Shown here one piece after another: positions 55,517-64,000 of a stretch of 64,000 nucleotides of DNA. A model generated the notes under the pieces. It had not been told where the DNA came from and did no database searches. It saw only the letters and a list, made by a program, of their open reading frames with translations. This stretch comes from Microtetraspora niveoalba. Lineage in GTDB: Bacteria > Actinomycetota > Actinomycetes > Streptosporangiales > Streptosporangiaceae. Each line of letters starts with the position of its first letter. Position 1 is the stretch's first letter. Made by a program: the position numbers and the translations under genes. The DNA lies in contig NZ_BBYM01000023.1 of assembly GCF_001570405.1 (NCBI RefSeq), positions 62,001-126,000 on the forward strand, in the 5' to 3' direction.

Positions 55517-56482
55517 TCACCGCCCCCGGGCGGCGTAGTGCGGGATGGTCACCATCGGCGGGCGCTCGGCCACGGCGACGTCCCGCACGATCGGCTCGTG
55601 GATGGACCGGTGCCCGGCCGTGCCCCGCCGGAACTGGGTGAGCAGGGGGGACGGCGCGTGCAGCGAGACGATGCGGTCCTGGCGTTCCAGCCGCGACCAG
55701 GCGGTGTACATGATCTGTCCGGCCATGCCGCCGAGCGCCTCGGTGGACTGGTGGGAGTGGACCCGCCGTCCGAGGTCCACCTGCGCCAGCGCGTCCAGCC
55801 CGGCCAGGTCGAGCAGGTCGATCAGCAGCCCGAGCTCCACGCCGTACCCGGTGACGAACGGCACCCGCTCAAGGGCGCTGCGCCGTCCGGCGTACTCGCC
55901 GGCGAGCGGCTGGACGAACCCGGCGAGCAGCGGCCAGTGCAGGTTGAGCAGCGGCCGGGCGACCAGCTCGGTCACCCGTCCTCCGCCGCCCTGCAGCTCC
56001 GACAGCGGCCGGTCGTAGCATCCCTTGACGTACACGACGGAGGGGTCGGCCAGCAGCGGGCCGAGCAGGCCGGTCACGAACGAGGTGCGGAACTCGCGCA
56101 GGTCGGCGTCGACGAAGACGACGAGGTCGCCGGTGGTCACGGCGAGGGACTTCCACAACGCCTCGCCCTTGCCGTCGAGCGGGTGGAGGTCGCACAGGAT
56201 CTCGTCCTGGGCGAAGACCTTGGCCCCCGCCTGCACCGCCTGGGCGGCGGTCTCGTCGGTCGAGCGCGAGTCGATGACGACGAGCTCGTCCACCAGCGGG
56301 ACCCTCTCGACAAGGTCGCGCCGGATCGCCGAGACGATCTCGCCGACGGTCTCGGCCTCGTTCCTGGCCGGCAGCACGACGCTGATCCTCGTGGCGCCCT
56401 TGGCCTCCATCAGGGCCCTTACGGGCCAGTCGGCCGAGGATGACGTACGGCCGCGCAGCCAGGCTTCCACCTCAGGCAGCAC
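55517..56482 (-). CDS. gpgS: Glucosyl-3-phosphoglycerate synthase
   Basis: A 321-residue GT81-type glycosyltransferase that joins glucose from NDP-glucose to 3-phosphoglycerate, the first step to glucosylglycerate and methylglucose lipopolysaccharides. Landmarks are RISVVLPARNEAETVGEIVS, VIDSRSTDETAAQAVQAGA, DGKGEALWKSL, VFVDADLREFRTSFVTGLLG (metal DxD), RVTELVARPLLNLHWPLL and FVTGYGVELGLLIDL. Length equals that of characterised homologues. GTG start with GAGG upstream. It lies 35 bases upstream of the acyl-CoA dehydrogenase promoter. Confidence 0.92.
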   Translation of the reverse strand: MLPEVEAWLRGRTSSSADWPVRALMEAKGATRISVVLPARNEAETVGEIVSAIRRDLVERVPLVDELVVIDSRSTDETAAQAVQAGAKVFAQDEILCDLHPLDGKGEALWKSLAVTTGDLVVFVDADLREFRTSFVTGLLGPLLADPSVVYVKGCYDRPLSELQGGGGRVTELVARPLLNLHWPLLAGFVQPLAGEYAGRRSALERVPFVTGYGVELGLLIDLLDLAGLDALAQVDLGRRVHSHQSTEALGGMAGQIMYTAWSRLERQDRIVSLHAPSPLLTQFRRGTAGHRSIHEPIVRDVAVAERPPMVTIPHYAARGR

Positions 56483-56523
56483 GCAGGATCCTCATTTCTC
56501 CGCCGCAGTCCACAGTTATCACC

Positions 56524-56757
56524 TTATGGTGTCCGATCCCGCGTGGGAGTCGGGGTGCGCGCCGCCTCGCCGGTGTGCCGTCGCGGCCGCAGGGCGGCCC
56601 CGGTGACGGGGGCCGGGCCGGGGCGGCGGCGCCCACGGCGGGCGGGGCGCCCCAGGGCGCTCGACGTCGCGTCCATGAGGGGGATGGCGCCGTAGAGGTG
56701 GCCGGTGGCGAGCAGGCCGGTCAGCACGAACACGAGCACGGTGCGCCCGAAGGGCGG
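56524..56757 (-). pseudogene. Fragment resembling the first helix of an MFS transporter
   Basis: The minus strand reads RTVLVFVLTGLLATGHLYGA, then IPLMDATSSALG, which resembles the first membrane helix and following loop of MFS drug exporters. It then turns into Arg- and Pro-rich sequence without further helices and stops at 56524. No second helix or motif A follows. It is best seen as a decayed gene; a short one-helix membrane protein is the alternative. The rest of the 56.48-56.82 kb gap shows nothing. Confidence 0.35.
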
Positions 56758-56825
56758 TCAGGCCGGGATGGCGGGCGAGGCGCTCCCGGGCGGCCCGGAA
56801 GGCGCGGAAAGCCCTCGGCGGGCGG

Positions 56826-58295
56826 TCAGGACGCGGCGTGCCGTTCCAGGAACGCGTACACGTCGGCCTCGTCGACGCCGGGGAACGATCCAGGCGGCAG
56901 GGCCGCGAGGACGTGCGAGTTGGCCCGCGCCGACGGCCAGGCGTAGCCCTCCCAGCGCTGCGCCAGCTCGGCCGGCGGGCGGCGGCAACACTCGCCGTTG
57001 GGGCAGTTGGACCGGGTCCGGTTCGTCGTCTCCCGGCCGCGGAACCAGCGTGACTCGCGGAACGGCACGCCGAGCGTGATGGCGTAGTCCTTGCCCTGCG
57101 ACGGGTCCACGTGCGCGACGCAGAAGTACGTCCCGGTGGGCGAGTCGGAGTACTGGTAGTACACCGAGAACCGGTCCGGCGACAGGAACACCTGCCGGCC
57201 GGACCACTGCACGCACATCCGCTGGCCCTCGATCGCGCCCTGCTCGTCCGCGGGGAAGACGATGCCGTCGTTCTCGTACGCCTTGTAGATGGTGCCGCCC
57301 GCGTCGTTGCGGACGAAGTGGCAGACCAGATCCAGGTGGCGGGTGGCCAGGTTCGTGAACCGGTGCGCCGCCATCTCGTACGACACGGCGAAGACGTCGC
57401 GCAGGTCCTCCACCGACAGGGCCCGGTCCTGCTTGGCCTCCCGCAGGTACGGCGCGGCCGCGGCCTCCGGCACGAGCACGGCGGCGGCGAAGTAGTTGGC
57501 CTCCACCCGCTGGCGGAGGAAGTCGGCGAAGTCGCGCGGCTTGTGGTGCTGGAGCGCGAAGTGGCCGAGGGTCTGCAGGAGCACGGTGCGCGGCGTGTGC
57601 ATGCCGAGCTGCTCCCGCTTGAGGTAGATGCGCCGGTTGCGCAGGTCGGTCACGGATCGGGCCGAACGCGGCAGGTCCTGCGCGGTGTGGACGGTGAACC
57701 CGAAGTGCGACACGAGCGCCTGGACCGTGCTCTCCGAGAGCGCGCCGGCGCGGTACCCGACGGCGGCCAGCGCCTCGGCGGCCGCGTTCTCGATCTCCTC
57801 GAAGTAGTTGCCCAGCTCGCGCTGCTTGCGGCGCAGCTCGGCGTTGGCCGCGCGGGCCTCCTCCGGGGTGGCCGTCCCCTTGGCCTGGCGGGCCTTGAGC
57901 TCCTCGTACAGGCCGAGGATGTGCTCCAGCACGTCGTTGGTGACGCGGGCGGAGACCTTCAGCTTGCTCAGTCCGAGGCCGGCGTAGAGCGGGTCCCGCT
58001 GGGCCTCCTCCAGTGCGATCTCCAGTTGGGCCCTGCGGTTGGGCGCCTGGCGGCGCAGCAGTTCCTCGACCGGCACGTTCAGCGCGCCGGCCAGGGACTT
58101 CAGCAGCGACAGCTTGGGCTCGCGCTTGCCGTTCTCCAGGAGGGAGAGCTGGCTCGGGGCGCGGCCGACGCGCTCGCCCAGCTCGGAGAGGGTGAGGCCG
58201 CGCTGCTTGCGCAGGTGCCTGAGCCGCTGCCCGAAGGCCAGGAGGTCGAGCTCCTGCGTCAAAGACAGCGGTTCTTCACCAAGCATGGATGGCAT
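56826..58295 (-). CDS. ramB: RamB/ScfR-family regulator of acetate and short-chain fatty acid metabolism
   Basis: A 489-residue protein with an N-terminal Cro/CI helix-turn-helix (LRHLRKQRGLTLSELGERVG, then RAPSQLSLLENGKREPKLSL), a long helical region, an ImmA/IrrE-like segment (VLLQTLGHFALQHHKPRDFA, where the HExxH-type zinc motif is degenerate) and a C-terminal DUF2083 domain with NCPNGECCRRPPAELAQRWE. This is the RamB/ScfR architecture. RamB in corynebacteria regulates the glyoxylate cycle, and isocitrate lyase is divergent here. TATGAT lies six bases before ATG 58295, suggesting a leaderless transcript. Confidence 0.9.
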   Translation of the reverse strand: MPSMLGEEPLSLTQELDLLAFGQRLRHLRKQRGLTLSELGERVGRAPSQLSLLENGKREPKLSLLKSLAGALNVPVEELLRRQAPNRRAQLEIALEEAQRDPLYAGLGLSKLKVSARVTNDVLEHILGLYEELKARQAKGTATPEEARAANAELRRKQRELGNYFEEIENAAAEALAAVGYRAGALSESTVQALVSHFGFTVHTAQDLPRSARSVTDLRNRRIYLKREQLGMHTPRTVLLQTLGHFALQHHKPRDFADFLRQRVEANYFAAAVLVPEAAAAPYLREAKQDRALSVEDLRDVFAVSYEMAAHRFTNLATRHLDLVCHFVRNDAGGTIYKAYENDGIVFPADEQGAIEGQRMCVQWSGRQVFLSPDRFSVYYQYSDSPTGTYFCVAHVDPSQGKDYAITLGVPFRESRWFRGRETTNRTRSNCPNGECCRRPPAELAQRWEGYAWPSARANSHVLAALPPGSFPGVDEADVYAFLERHAAS

Positions 58296-58667
58296 ACCCG
58301 GATCATATGCGAAATTTCGGCGTTTCTTCCAGTCTGCGGCTTTCGTGATGCCGCGCGGGGGCGCGCCCACCTGCGACGACCGCTCGCCCGCCCGCGACGC
58401 CGTCCGGCCCCGGGACACCGCGGCCTCCGGGAGGGTACGACCGACGCCATTGGTCTAGTCCATAGAGAAAAGTCCGCGTTTCTTCTCCGCTGAATACTCA
58501 CGAGTCTTGACTTAGGCGGAAATTTCACGACTTTTCGCTTCGATCTCGGGTTGCTGGATCTCCACACTCAGTCGGACACTCGAACCAAGCACCCAGGTGA
58601 TGACAGAACGCCTCAGACAGGGACAGACGGTCCTGTATCGGGTGGCAGCAACAAGGGAGTGACGACA
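58296..58667. promoter_or_regulatory. ramB-aceA divergent control region
   Basis: The region is AT-richer than the genes around it and holds the motif GAAATTTC twice: as CGAAATTTCG (58310-58319, a perfect palindrome next to the ramB -10 TATGAT on the minus strand) and at 58519-58526 upstream of aceA, followed by CACGACTTTTCGC. The two copies are good candidates for RamB binding, giving autoregulation plus control of isocitrate lyase. Sites such as AGTCTTGACTTAGG (58503-58516) may hold the aceA -35. Confidence 0.55.
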
Positions 58668-59960
58668 ATGTCGGACCGGTTCACGGCGGCCGCGCGGCGG
58701 CTCCAGGACGACTGGGACACCAACCCCCGCTGGAAGGACGTCGAGCGCACGTACACCGCCGAGGACGTCGTGCGGCTGCGCGGCTCCGTCCAGGAGGAGC
58801 ACACGCTGGCCCGGCTCGGCGCGGAGCGGCTGTGGCACCTGCTGCGGACCGAGGACTACGTGAACTCGCTGGGCGCGCTCACCGGCAACCAGGCCGTGCA
58901 GCAGGTGAAGGCCGGCCTGAAGGCCATCTACCTGTCCGGCTGGCAGGTCGCCGCCGACGCGAACCTGGGCGCGCAGACGTACCCCGACCAGAGCCTCTAC
59001 CCCGCCAACTCGGTGCCCGCCGTGGTGCGGCGCATCAACAACGCGCTGCTGCGCGCGGACCAGATCACCTGGTCCGAGGGCGACGAGGACGCGCCGCACT
59101 GGCTCGCGCCGATCGTGGCCGACGCCGAGGCCGGGTTCGGCGGCGTTCTGAACGCCTTCGAGCTGATGAAGGGCATGATCGCGGCCGGCGCGGCGGGCGT
59201 GCACTGGGAGGACCAGCTCGCCTCGGAGAAGAAGTGCGGCCACCTGGGCGGCAAGGTGCTGATCCCGACCGCGCAGCACATCAAGACCCTCAACGCGGCC
59301 CGGCTCGCGGCCGACGTGGCCGGGGTGCCCTCGCTGATCGTCGCGCGGACCGACGCCCAGGCCGCGACCCTGCTGACCAGCGACGTGGACCCGCGCGACC
59401 GGGAGTTCTGCACCGGCGACCGCACCGCGGAGGGCTTCTACCGGGTGCGCAACGGCGTCGGCGCCTGCATCGCCCGGGGCCTCGCCTACGCGCCGTACTC
59501 GGACCTGCTGTGGATGGAGACGTCCACCCCCGACCTCGACGTCGCCCGGACGTTCGCGGAGGCGATCAAGGAGCGGTACCCCGACCAGATGCTCGCCTAC
59601 AACTGCTCGCCGTCCTTCAACTGGAAGCAGCACCTGGACGACTCCACGATCGCCAAGTTCCAGCGGGAGCTCGGCCACATGGGGTACAAGTTCCAGTTCA
59701 TCACCCTGGCCGGCTTCCACTCGCTCAACTACTCGATGTTCGACCTGGCCCGCGGCTACGCCGAGGAGGGCATGACGGCCTACGTCGAGCTGCAGGAGAG
59801 GGAGTTCGCGGCCGAGTCGCGCGGCTACACCGCCACCCGCCACCAGCGCGAGGTCGGCACCGGATACTTCGACCTGGTCAGCACGGCCATCGCGCCGGAC
59901 TCCTCGACGACGGCCCTGAAGGGCTCGACCGAGGAGGAGCAGTTCACGCAGGCTCACTAA
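58668..59960 (+). CDS. aceA: Isocitrate lyase
   Basis: A 430-residue isocitrate lyase that splits isocitrate to glyoxylate and succinate in the glyoxylate bypass. The signature KKCGHLGG with the catalytic Cys is present, together with [74 protein letters not shown] and [15 protein letters not shown]. Start 58668 has GGGAG nine bases upstream and gives [16 protein letters not shown]. It diverges from ramB and is followed by a strong terminator. Confidence 0.97.
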   Translation: MSDRFTAAARRLQDDWDTNPRWKDVERTYTAEDVVRLRGSVQEEHTLARLGAERLWHLLRTEDYVNSLGALTGNQAVQQVKAGLKAIYLSGWQVAADANLGAQTYPDQSLYPANSVPAVVRRINNALLRADQITWSEGDEDAPHWLAPIVADAEAGFGGVLNAFELMKGMIAAGAAGVHWEDQLASEKKCGHLGGKVLIPTAQHIKTLNAARLAADVAGVPSLIVARTDAQAATLLTSDVDPRDREFCTGDRTAEGFYRVRNGVGACIARGLAYAPYSDLLWMETSTPDLDVARTFAEAIKERYPDQMLAYNCSPSFNWKQHLDDSTIAKFQRELGHMGYKFQFITLAGFHSLNYSMFDLARGYAEEGMTAYVELQEREFAAESRGYTATRHQREVGTGYFDLVSTAIAPDSSTTALKGSTEEEQFTQAH

Positions 59961-60014
59961 CCAGCGGGATCGGGTGACGCCCCTCGTCGGGCACGCCCCC
60001 GCCAGGTCGAGGCG

Positions 60015-60080
60015 AAGGCCCCGCCGGAGCGCCGCAGGTCACCTCGGCCGAGGGACCGGACGGCGCTCCGGCGGGGCCTT
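60015..60080 (+). terminator. Long perfect hairpin after aceA
   Basis: AAGGCCCCGCCGGAGCGCC (60015-60033) pairs base for base with 60062-60080, a 19-bp stem with a 28-base loop, ending CCTTCCC. It lies 55 bases after the isocitrate lyase stop. Confidence 0.88.
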
Positions 60081-60217
60081 CCCATGCTTCTCACCGGGAC
60101 ACCCACCGGGCCTCTCTCACACCGCGCCTCGTGCCGGGCCCACCGCGCTTCTCACCGCGCTTTCCGCACCGCGTTTACCTCACCGGGCCCCGACACGGCG
60201 CGTACGGCCCGCCCGGC
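60081..60217. repeat. Cytosine-rich imperfect repeats between aceA terminator and ABC gene
   Basis: Short units of the type CTCACCGGG and CACCGCGCTT recur several times in this 137-base gap downstream of the convergent ABC ATPase gene. No coding frame is supported. Their regularity is approximate and the function, if any, is unknown. Confidence 0.35.
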
Positions 60218-61030
60218 TCACAGCCGCACGGCTCGGGCGTACCAGCGGCCGTCCACCGGGTGGATGATCAGCCGCCGCCCGAAGCAGTCCGACAGGTTCG
60301 CGTCGGTCAGCACCTCGTCGACCGGCCCGCCGACGACCACGCGGGTGTCCCGCATCAGCAGGGCGTGCGTGGTGCCGGCGGGCACCTCCTCCAGGTGGTG
60401 GGTCACCAGGACGGTGGTCAGGTCGGAGCGGGTCGCGGCGAGGTTCTCCAGCGCCTCGATCAGGTCCTCGCGGGCCGGGAGGTCCAGCCCGGAGAACGGC
60501 TCGTCCAGCAGCAGGACCGCCGGGTCGGCCATCAGCGCCCTGGCCACCCGGACCCGCGCCCGCTCGCCCTGGGAGCAGACGGCGAACGGCCGGTCCCCCA
60601 GGTCCTTGCAGCCGAGGTCGGCCAGCAGGCGGTGCGCCCGCTCCCGCTCGGCGTCGCCGTACCTGTCCCAGAGGGGGGCGCTGGTGCCGGTGTGGCCGGT
60701 GAGCACGACGGTGAGGGCGGTCGCGCCCTCCTCCTCCAGCAGGGCCTCGTCGACGAGCCGCTGGCTGGCCGCGACGAGGCCGATGTGCCGCCGCAGCTCG
60801 CGCAGGTCCACCCGGCCGAGCCGCCGGCCCAGCACCTCGGCCGTGCCCGACGTCGGGTGCCGTACGGCGGCGGCCACCGAGAGCATGGTGGTCTTCCCGG
60901 CCCCGTTGGGGCCGAGCACGACCCAGTGCTGGCCGTACTCGACGCGCCAGTCGACGTCGGCCAGGAGGGTCCGGCCGGCCGCGCGGACGGTCACGTCGTT
61001 CAGTTCGAGGGCTGCTCCGTCGATTCGCAT
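60218..61030 (-). CDS. ABC transporter ATP-binding protein
   Basis: A 270-residue ABC ATPase. Walker A is LGPNGAGKTTML, Q-loop IGLVAASQRLVDEALLEEEG, signature CSQGERARVRVARAL (SQGE in place of SGGQ), Walker B AVLLLDEPFSGLD, H-switch LVTHHLEEV. The single-domain form with CSQGE signature is common in actinobacteria, often without a linked permease, so its partner and substrate are unknown. It lies 81 bases downstream of the esterase gene on the same strand and may be cotranscribed. Confidence 0.9.
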   Translation of the reverse strand: MRIDGAALELNDVTVRAAGRTLLADVDWRVEYGQHWVVLGPNGAGKTTMLSVAAAVRHPTSGTAEVLGRRLGRVDLRELRRHIGLVAASQRLVDEALLEEEGATALTVVLTGHTGTSAPLWDRYGDAERERAHRLLADLGCKDLGDRPFAVCSQGERARVRVARALMADPAVLLLDEPFSGLDLPAREDLIEALENLAATRSDLTTVLVTHHLEEVPAGTTHALLMRDTRVVVGGPVDEVLTDANLSDCFGRRLIIHPVDGRWYARAVRL

Positions 61031-61111
61031 GCGTTCAAGGATGCAACAGCGGCCCGACCCTACGCGCCGGTCGTCCGATGCGTGGACGGAGCACGGTGGA
61101 GGACCCCCGGG

Positions 61112-62095
61112 TCAGGCGGCGGCGGTCTTGCCCGAGCCTCCGGCCCGCTCCTCGACGGCCTGGAGGAAACGCGCGACGTGCCGGAAGAAGATCCGCGCCT
61201 CCGGGACGACGTCGGCCAGGATCGGGAACACGTGCGGCATCCGGCGCCACTCCTCGTACGTCACGGGCACGCCGTTCTCCCGCGCGCTGAGCACGACGCG
61301 GCGGGCCTCATTGCGCAGGATCTCGGTCGAGCCGGTCACGATCATGAGCGGCGGGATCCCCGTGTAGTCGCCGTAGACCGGCGACACCAGCGGGTCACGG
61401 CAGTCGAGGCCGGCCGTCCACTGGCGGGCGAGCCAGTCCACCCGGCCCGCCGGCAGCATCGGGTCCAGCCACCGGTTGTCCCTGCGGCAGCCGTCGCTCA
61501 GGTCGGTCCACGGGGACAGGCAGATGGCGGCGGCGGGCAGCGGCAGCCCCCGGTCGCGCAGCGCCAGCAGCGTGGCGAGCGTGAGGTGCCCGCCGGCCGA
61601 GTCACCGGCGAGCAGCATGTCCTTGGCCGTGAACCCCCGGTCGAGCAGGCCCTCGTACGCCTCGAGCGCGTCGCTGAGCGACTCGGCGAGCGAGTGGACC
61701 GGCCCCTGCCGGTAGTCGAGCGCGAGCACCGGCCGCCGGGTGGCGGCCGACAGCCGCCAGGTGATGGGCCGGTGTGTGGCCGGGGAGCATATGAAATAGG
61801 CGCCACCGTGGAAGTAGAGCAGCACCTTCGTCTCGTCCAGTCCGGGGCCGCCCCGCACCCACTCGCCGGAGCAGCCGTTGAAGCGGGCGCGGACGGTGGA
61901 CGCCTCCGCCGGCAGCCGTCCCGGCACCCACTGCCCGAGGCCGATCAGCCTGCTGGCCAGGGCCATTCCGGCCGTGTGGCGCAGGAGGACGGCGGAGATG
62001 GGCCGCGCCGTGCCGCGCAGGAGGCCGTTGAAGGCGGCGGCCTGCCAGCTCACGGGGTAACCGGGATGGATGTCGACATCGATCTCCGACTTCAC
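61112..62095 (-). CDS. HSL-type (alpha/beta hydrolase fold 3) esterase
   Basis: About 327 residues. The oxyanion motif is LLYFHGGAYFICSPATHR, the nucleophile elbow MLLAGDSAGGHLTLATLLAL, and the catalytic Asp and His lie in LMIVTGSTEILRNEARRVVL and MPHVFPILADVVPEA. The family hydrolyses short- to medium-chain esters; the substrate is unknown. GTG 62095 is preferred because GGAGG lies five bases upstream; ATG 62125 would add ten residues without a visible site. Confidence 0.9.
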   Translation of the reverse strand: MKSEIDVDIHPGYPVSWQAAAFNGLLRGTARPISAVLLRHTAGMALASRLIGLGQWVPGRLPAEASTVRARFNGCSGEWVRGGPGLDETKVLLYFHGGAYFICSPATHRPITWRLSAATRRPVLALDYRQGPVHSLAESLSDALEAYEGLLDRGFTAKDMLLAGDSAGGHLTLATLLALRDRGLPLPAAAICLSPWTDLSDGCRRDNRWLDPMLPAGRVDWLARQWTAGLDCRDPLVSPVYGDYTGIPPLMIVTGSTEILRNEARRVVLSARENGVPVTYEEWRRMPHVFPILADVVPEARIFFRHVARFLQAVEERAGGSGKTAAA

Positions 62096-62351
62096 GCTGA
62101 CCTCCACTCCCGCCTCATGGACCATCGCCGCTGACGGTCGCTCTTGCCGACGGATACCGGACAGGCCGGGAAAAACTCCACTATATGTCCCTATATGCCG
62201 AAACCCCTCTGCCCAGAAAACCGGGGATCAGGCCCGGACTCCGGGCTTCCCGGGCCGGCGCCCCGCCCCCTTGGGCGGCGGAGCGGGCGAACTCCGGCGC
62301 GGGGTCCGGCGAAGACGCTCACGGAGCCGAACCCCGCACGCGGTTATTCCG

Positions 62352-62380
62352 TTGCGCGCGCTCCTCCTGGTCGCTAAGTT
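62352..62380 (+). promoter_or_regulatory. Promoter of the ABC-2 permease operon
   Basis: TTGCGC (62352-62357) and TAAGTT (62375-62380) are separated by 17 bases; the GTG start follows nine bases after the -10, consistent with a leaderless transcript. The remainder of 62096-62351 shows no gene. Confidence 0.55.
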
Positions 62381-62389
62381 CCGTCGTTC

Positions 62390-63217
62390 GTGCCGACAGT
62401 CCATCGGAGGTTCCTCGCTTCATCGCCCTCTATTTCGCTTTATGCCCAACTTGTCCGGTACGGCTTCCGCAAGCACGCCACCTATTGGGGAGCGGCCGCC
62501 GCGGGAGCGTTCACCAACACCGTCTTCGGCGTCCTGCGGGCGTACGTGCTGATCGCGCTGTGGCGGGCCCGCCCCGGCCTCGGCGGGTACGACATCGCGG
62601 ACGCGGTGACCTTCTGCTTCCTCACCCAGGCGTACATCGGGCCGATGCAGGTCTTCGGCGGTGGCCTGGAGATCGCGCAGCGCGTCCGGTCCGGCGACAT
62701 CGCCCTCGACCTGGCGCGACCGGCGCCGCTCGTCCTCTGGACCCTGTCCGAGGACCTGGGCCGGGCCGGATACCTCTTCCTCGCGCGCAGCCTCCCCCCG
62801 ACGGTCGTCGGCGCGCTGCTGTTCGGGATCGTCCTCCCCGACGGGGCCGCCGTGTGGGCGGCGTTCGCCGCGAGCTTCGCGCTCGGCGTCGTCATCAGCT
62901 TCGGCTGGCGCTACATCGTCGCCCTGGCCACCTGCTGGCTCCGTGACGACCGGGGCCTCGCGGTCGTGTCCCTGGTCCTGACCACGTTCTTCAGCGGGCT
63001 GATGTTGCCGCTGGTGATCTTCCCCGGCTGGCTGGGGACCGTCGCGCGCGCCCTGCCCTGGTCCGCGATGGTCCAGGTGCCCGCCGACGTCTACCTCGGC
63101 ACGGCCGACATCCCCCGGACGCTCGGCTTCCAGGCGCTGTGGGCCGCCGTCCTGCTGGCCCTCGGCGCGCTCCTCACCCGGGCCGCCCGGCGGAGGGTGG
63201 TCATCGATGGCGGGTGA
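62390..63217 (+). CDS. ABC-2 family transporter permease
   Basis: A 275-residue membrane protein with six predicted helices, starting RYGFRKHATYWGAAAAGAFT and including YDIADAVTFCFLTQAYIGPM, VRSGDIALDLARPAPLVLW and FFSGLMLPLVIFPGWLGTVA. The pattern SGDIALDLxRPxP is the mark of the permease family often annotated DUF990/ABC-2. It pairs with the next gene, and an ATPase gene is expected beyond the right edge. The substrate is unknown. Confidence 0.88.
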   Translation: MPTVHRRFLASSPSISLYAQLVRYGFRKHATYWGAAAAGAFTNTVFGVLRAYVLIALWRARPGLGGYDIADAVTFCFLTQAYIGPMQVFGGGLEIAQRVRSGDIALDLARPAPLVLWTLSEDLGRAGYLFLARSLPPTVVGALLFGIVLPDGAAVWAAFAASFALGVVISFGWRYIVALATCWLRDDRGLAVVSLVLTTFFSGLMLPLVIFPGWLGTVARALPWSAMVQVPADVYLGTADIPRTLGFQALWAAVLLALGALLTRAARRRVVIDGG

Positions 63218-63223
63218 GGTCTG

Positions 63224-64000
63224 ATGCGCGTCTACCTCCTGCTCATCTGGACGTGGACCCGGGCCGCCGCCCGCTACCCCGCCTCGTTCGCGCTGATGAC
63301 CGCCGCCGGAACGGTCACGGCCGGGCTGGACGTCGCCGTCATCTGGGTCGTCTTCAGCAACACGACGACGCTCGGCGGCTTCGACGTGTCCGAGGTCATG
63401 TTCCTGTACGGCGCAGGGGGCCTGGCGTTCTCGATCGCGGACCTGCTCTTCAGCAACGCCGACCGGGTCGGCCAGCACATCAGGGCGGGCACCCTCGACG
63501 CCATGTTGGTCCGGCCCGTCGGCACGTTCGTCCAGGTGACCGCGGACCGGTTCACCCCGCACCGCGCGGGGCGGGTGCTCCAGGCCGCGATTGTGCTCGG
63601 CGTCGCCCTCGCCCGGCTGGACGTGCCCGGGTCGCGGCTCTGGATGATCCCCGTCATGGTCGTCTGCGGCATCGTGATCTTCGCGTCGATCTGGGCCCTC
63701 GGCGGCGCGCTCCAGTTCCTGCTCACCGACTCCTCGGAGGTCGCCAACGCCTTCACGTACGGCGGGGCCACGCTCGGCCAGTACCCGCTCAGCGTCTACG
63801 GCGCCGAACTGGTGCGCGGCGTCACCTACGTCCTGCCGCTGGCGTTCGTCAACTGGCAGCCCGGCCTGTACGTCCTGGACCGCGCCGACCCGCTGGGCCT
63901 GCCGTACGCGCTGCGTTTCCTCTCCCCGGTCGCCGCGGCGGCGCTGGCGGTCGCCGCCGCGCTCGCCTGGCGCGCCGGGGTCCGCCGTTACCGATCGACA
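63224..64000 (+). CDS. ABC-2 family transporter permease, second subunit (partial)
   Basis: Starts at ATG 63224, six bases after the preceding stop, and remains open to the right edge (259 codons). MRVYLLLIWTWTRAAARYPA is followed by FDVSEVMFLYGAGGLAFSIA, IRAGTLDAMLVRPVGTFVQV (the same family mark as its partner) and further helices up to ALRFLSPVAAAALAVAAALA. The protein is nearly complete, as family members are about 260-270 residues. Confidence 0.85.
   Translation, partial: MRVYLLLIWTWTRAAARYPASFALMTAAGTVTAGLDVAVIWVVFSNTTTLGGFDVSEVMFLYGAGGLAFSIADLLFSNADRVGQHIRAGTLDAMLVRPVGTFVQVTADRFTPHRAGRVLQAAIVLGVALARLDVPGSRLWMIPVMVVCGIVIFASIWALGGALQFLLTDSSEVANAFTYGGATLGQYPLSVYGAELVRGVTYVLPLAFVNWQPGLYVLDRADPLGLPYALRFLSPVAAAALAVAAALAWRAGVRRYRST

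Overview
The window is about 64 kb of very GC-rich DNA with GTG and ATG starts, GC-rich third codon positions, several apparently leaderless genes and typical actinomycete families (GpgS, RamB/ScfR, CbiMNQO, GNAT-acyl-CoA synthetase fusion, Tat and lipoprotein signals). It most likely comes from a filamentous actinobacterium of the Streptosporangiales or a related order. That placement is inference from gene content; no rRNA or tRNA gene was seen.

Region by region. (a) 1-8.7 kb: aerobic cobalamin synthesis and cobalt uptake. The end of cobN lies at the left edge, next to an AA10 lytic polysaccharide monooxygenase that lacks a signal peptide. The cobB-cobO-chelatase operon (minus) and the cbiMNQO cobalt transporter (plus) diverge from an intergenic region that holds two oppositely oriented cobalamin riboswitches of different subtype. 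(b) 8.7-17.1 kb: CopC and a membrane partner, a GNAT/ADP-forming acyl-CoA synthetase fusion facing a universal stress protein, an OsmC-like protein behind a 20-bp palindrome, a TipAS-type MerR regulator with a 19-bp-spacer promoter, a lipoprotein, and a dienelactone hydrolase remnant. (c) 17.2-28.6 kb: a catabolic and uptake island with a LacI regulator and its operator, a five-gene oligopeptide-type ABC transporter, a YtcJ-like amidohydrolase, a C45 acyltransferase-family protein, then a Tat-exported second YtcJ-like amidohydrolase beside a TetR regulator. (d) 28.7-45.4 kb: a frameshifted beta-propeller-like gene, then two overlapping NRPS genes giving A-T-C-A-T followed by C-A-T-C-A-T-TE-MFS, with strong terminators, a convergent tryptophan 2,3-dioxygenase and an Lrp/AsnC regulator. 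(e) 45.4-54.2 kb: a RelE-like toxin-antitoxin pair, an anti-sigma-like ATPase downstream of a palindromic operator, a DUF418 membrane protein, a NarL-type two-component system, a MazG-like protein, several small genes and decayed gene remnants. (f) 54.2-64 kb: an acyl-CoA dehydrogenase with a TetR-type operator, GpgS, RamB divergent from isocitrate lyase, an ABC ATPase, an HSL-type esterase, and two ABC-2 permeases running off the right edge.

The most unusual system is the four-module NRPS. Its final thioesterase has Cys in place of the usual Ser nucleophile and is fused in the same polypeptide to a complete MFS exporter. Its last two adenylation domains are near-duplicates with a non-standard core. 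Assembly, release and export of a small peptide would therefore sit largely in two proteins. The LacI-controlled island is a second candidate system: import of an acylated or amide-linked compound followed by hydrolysis.
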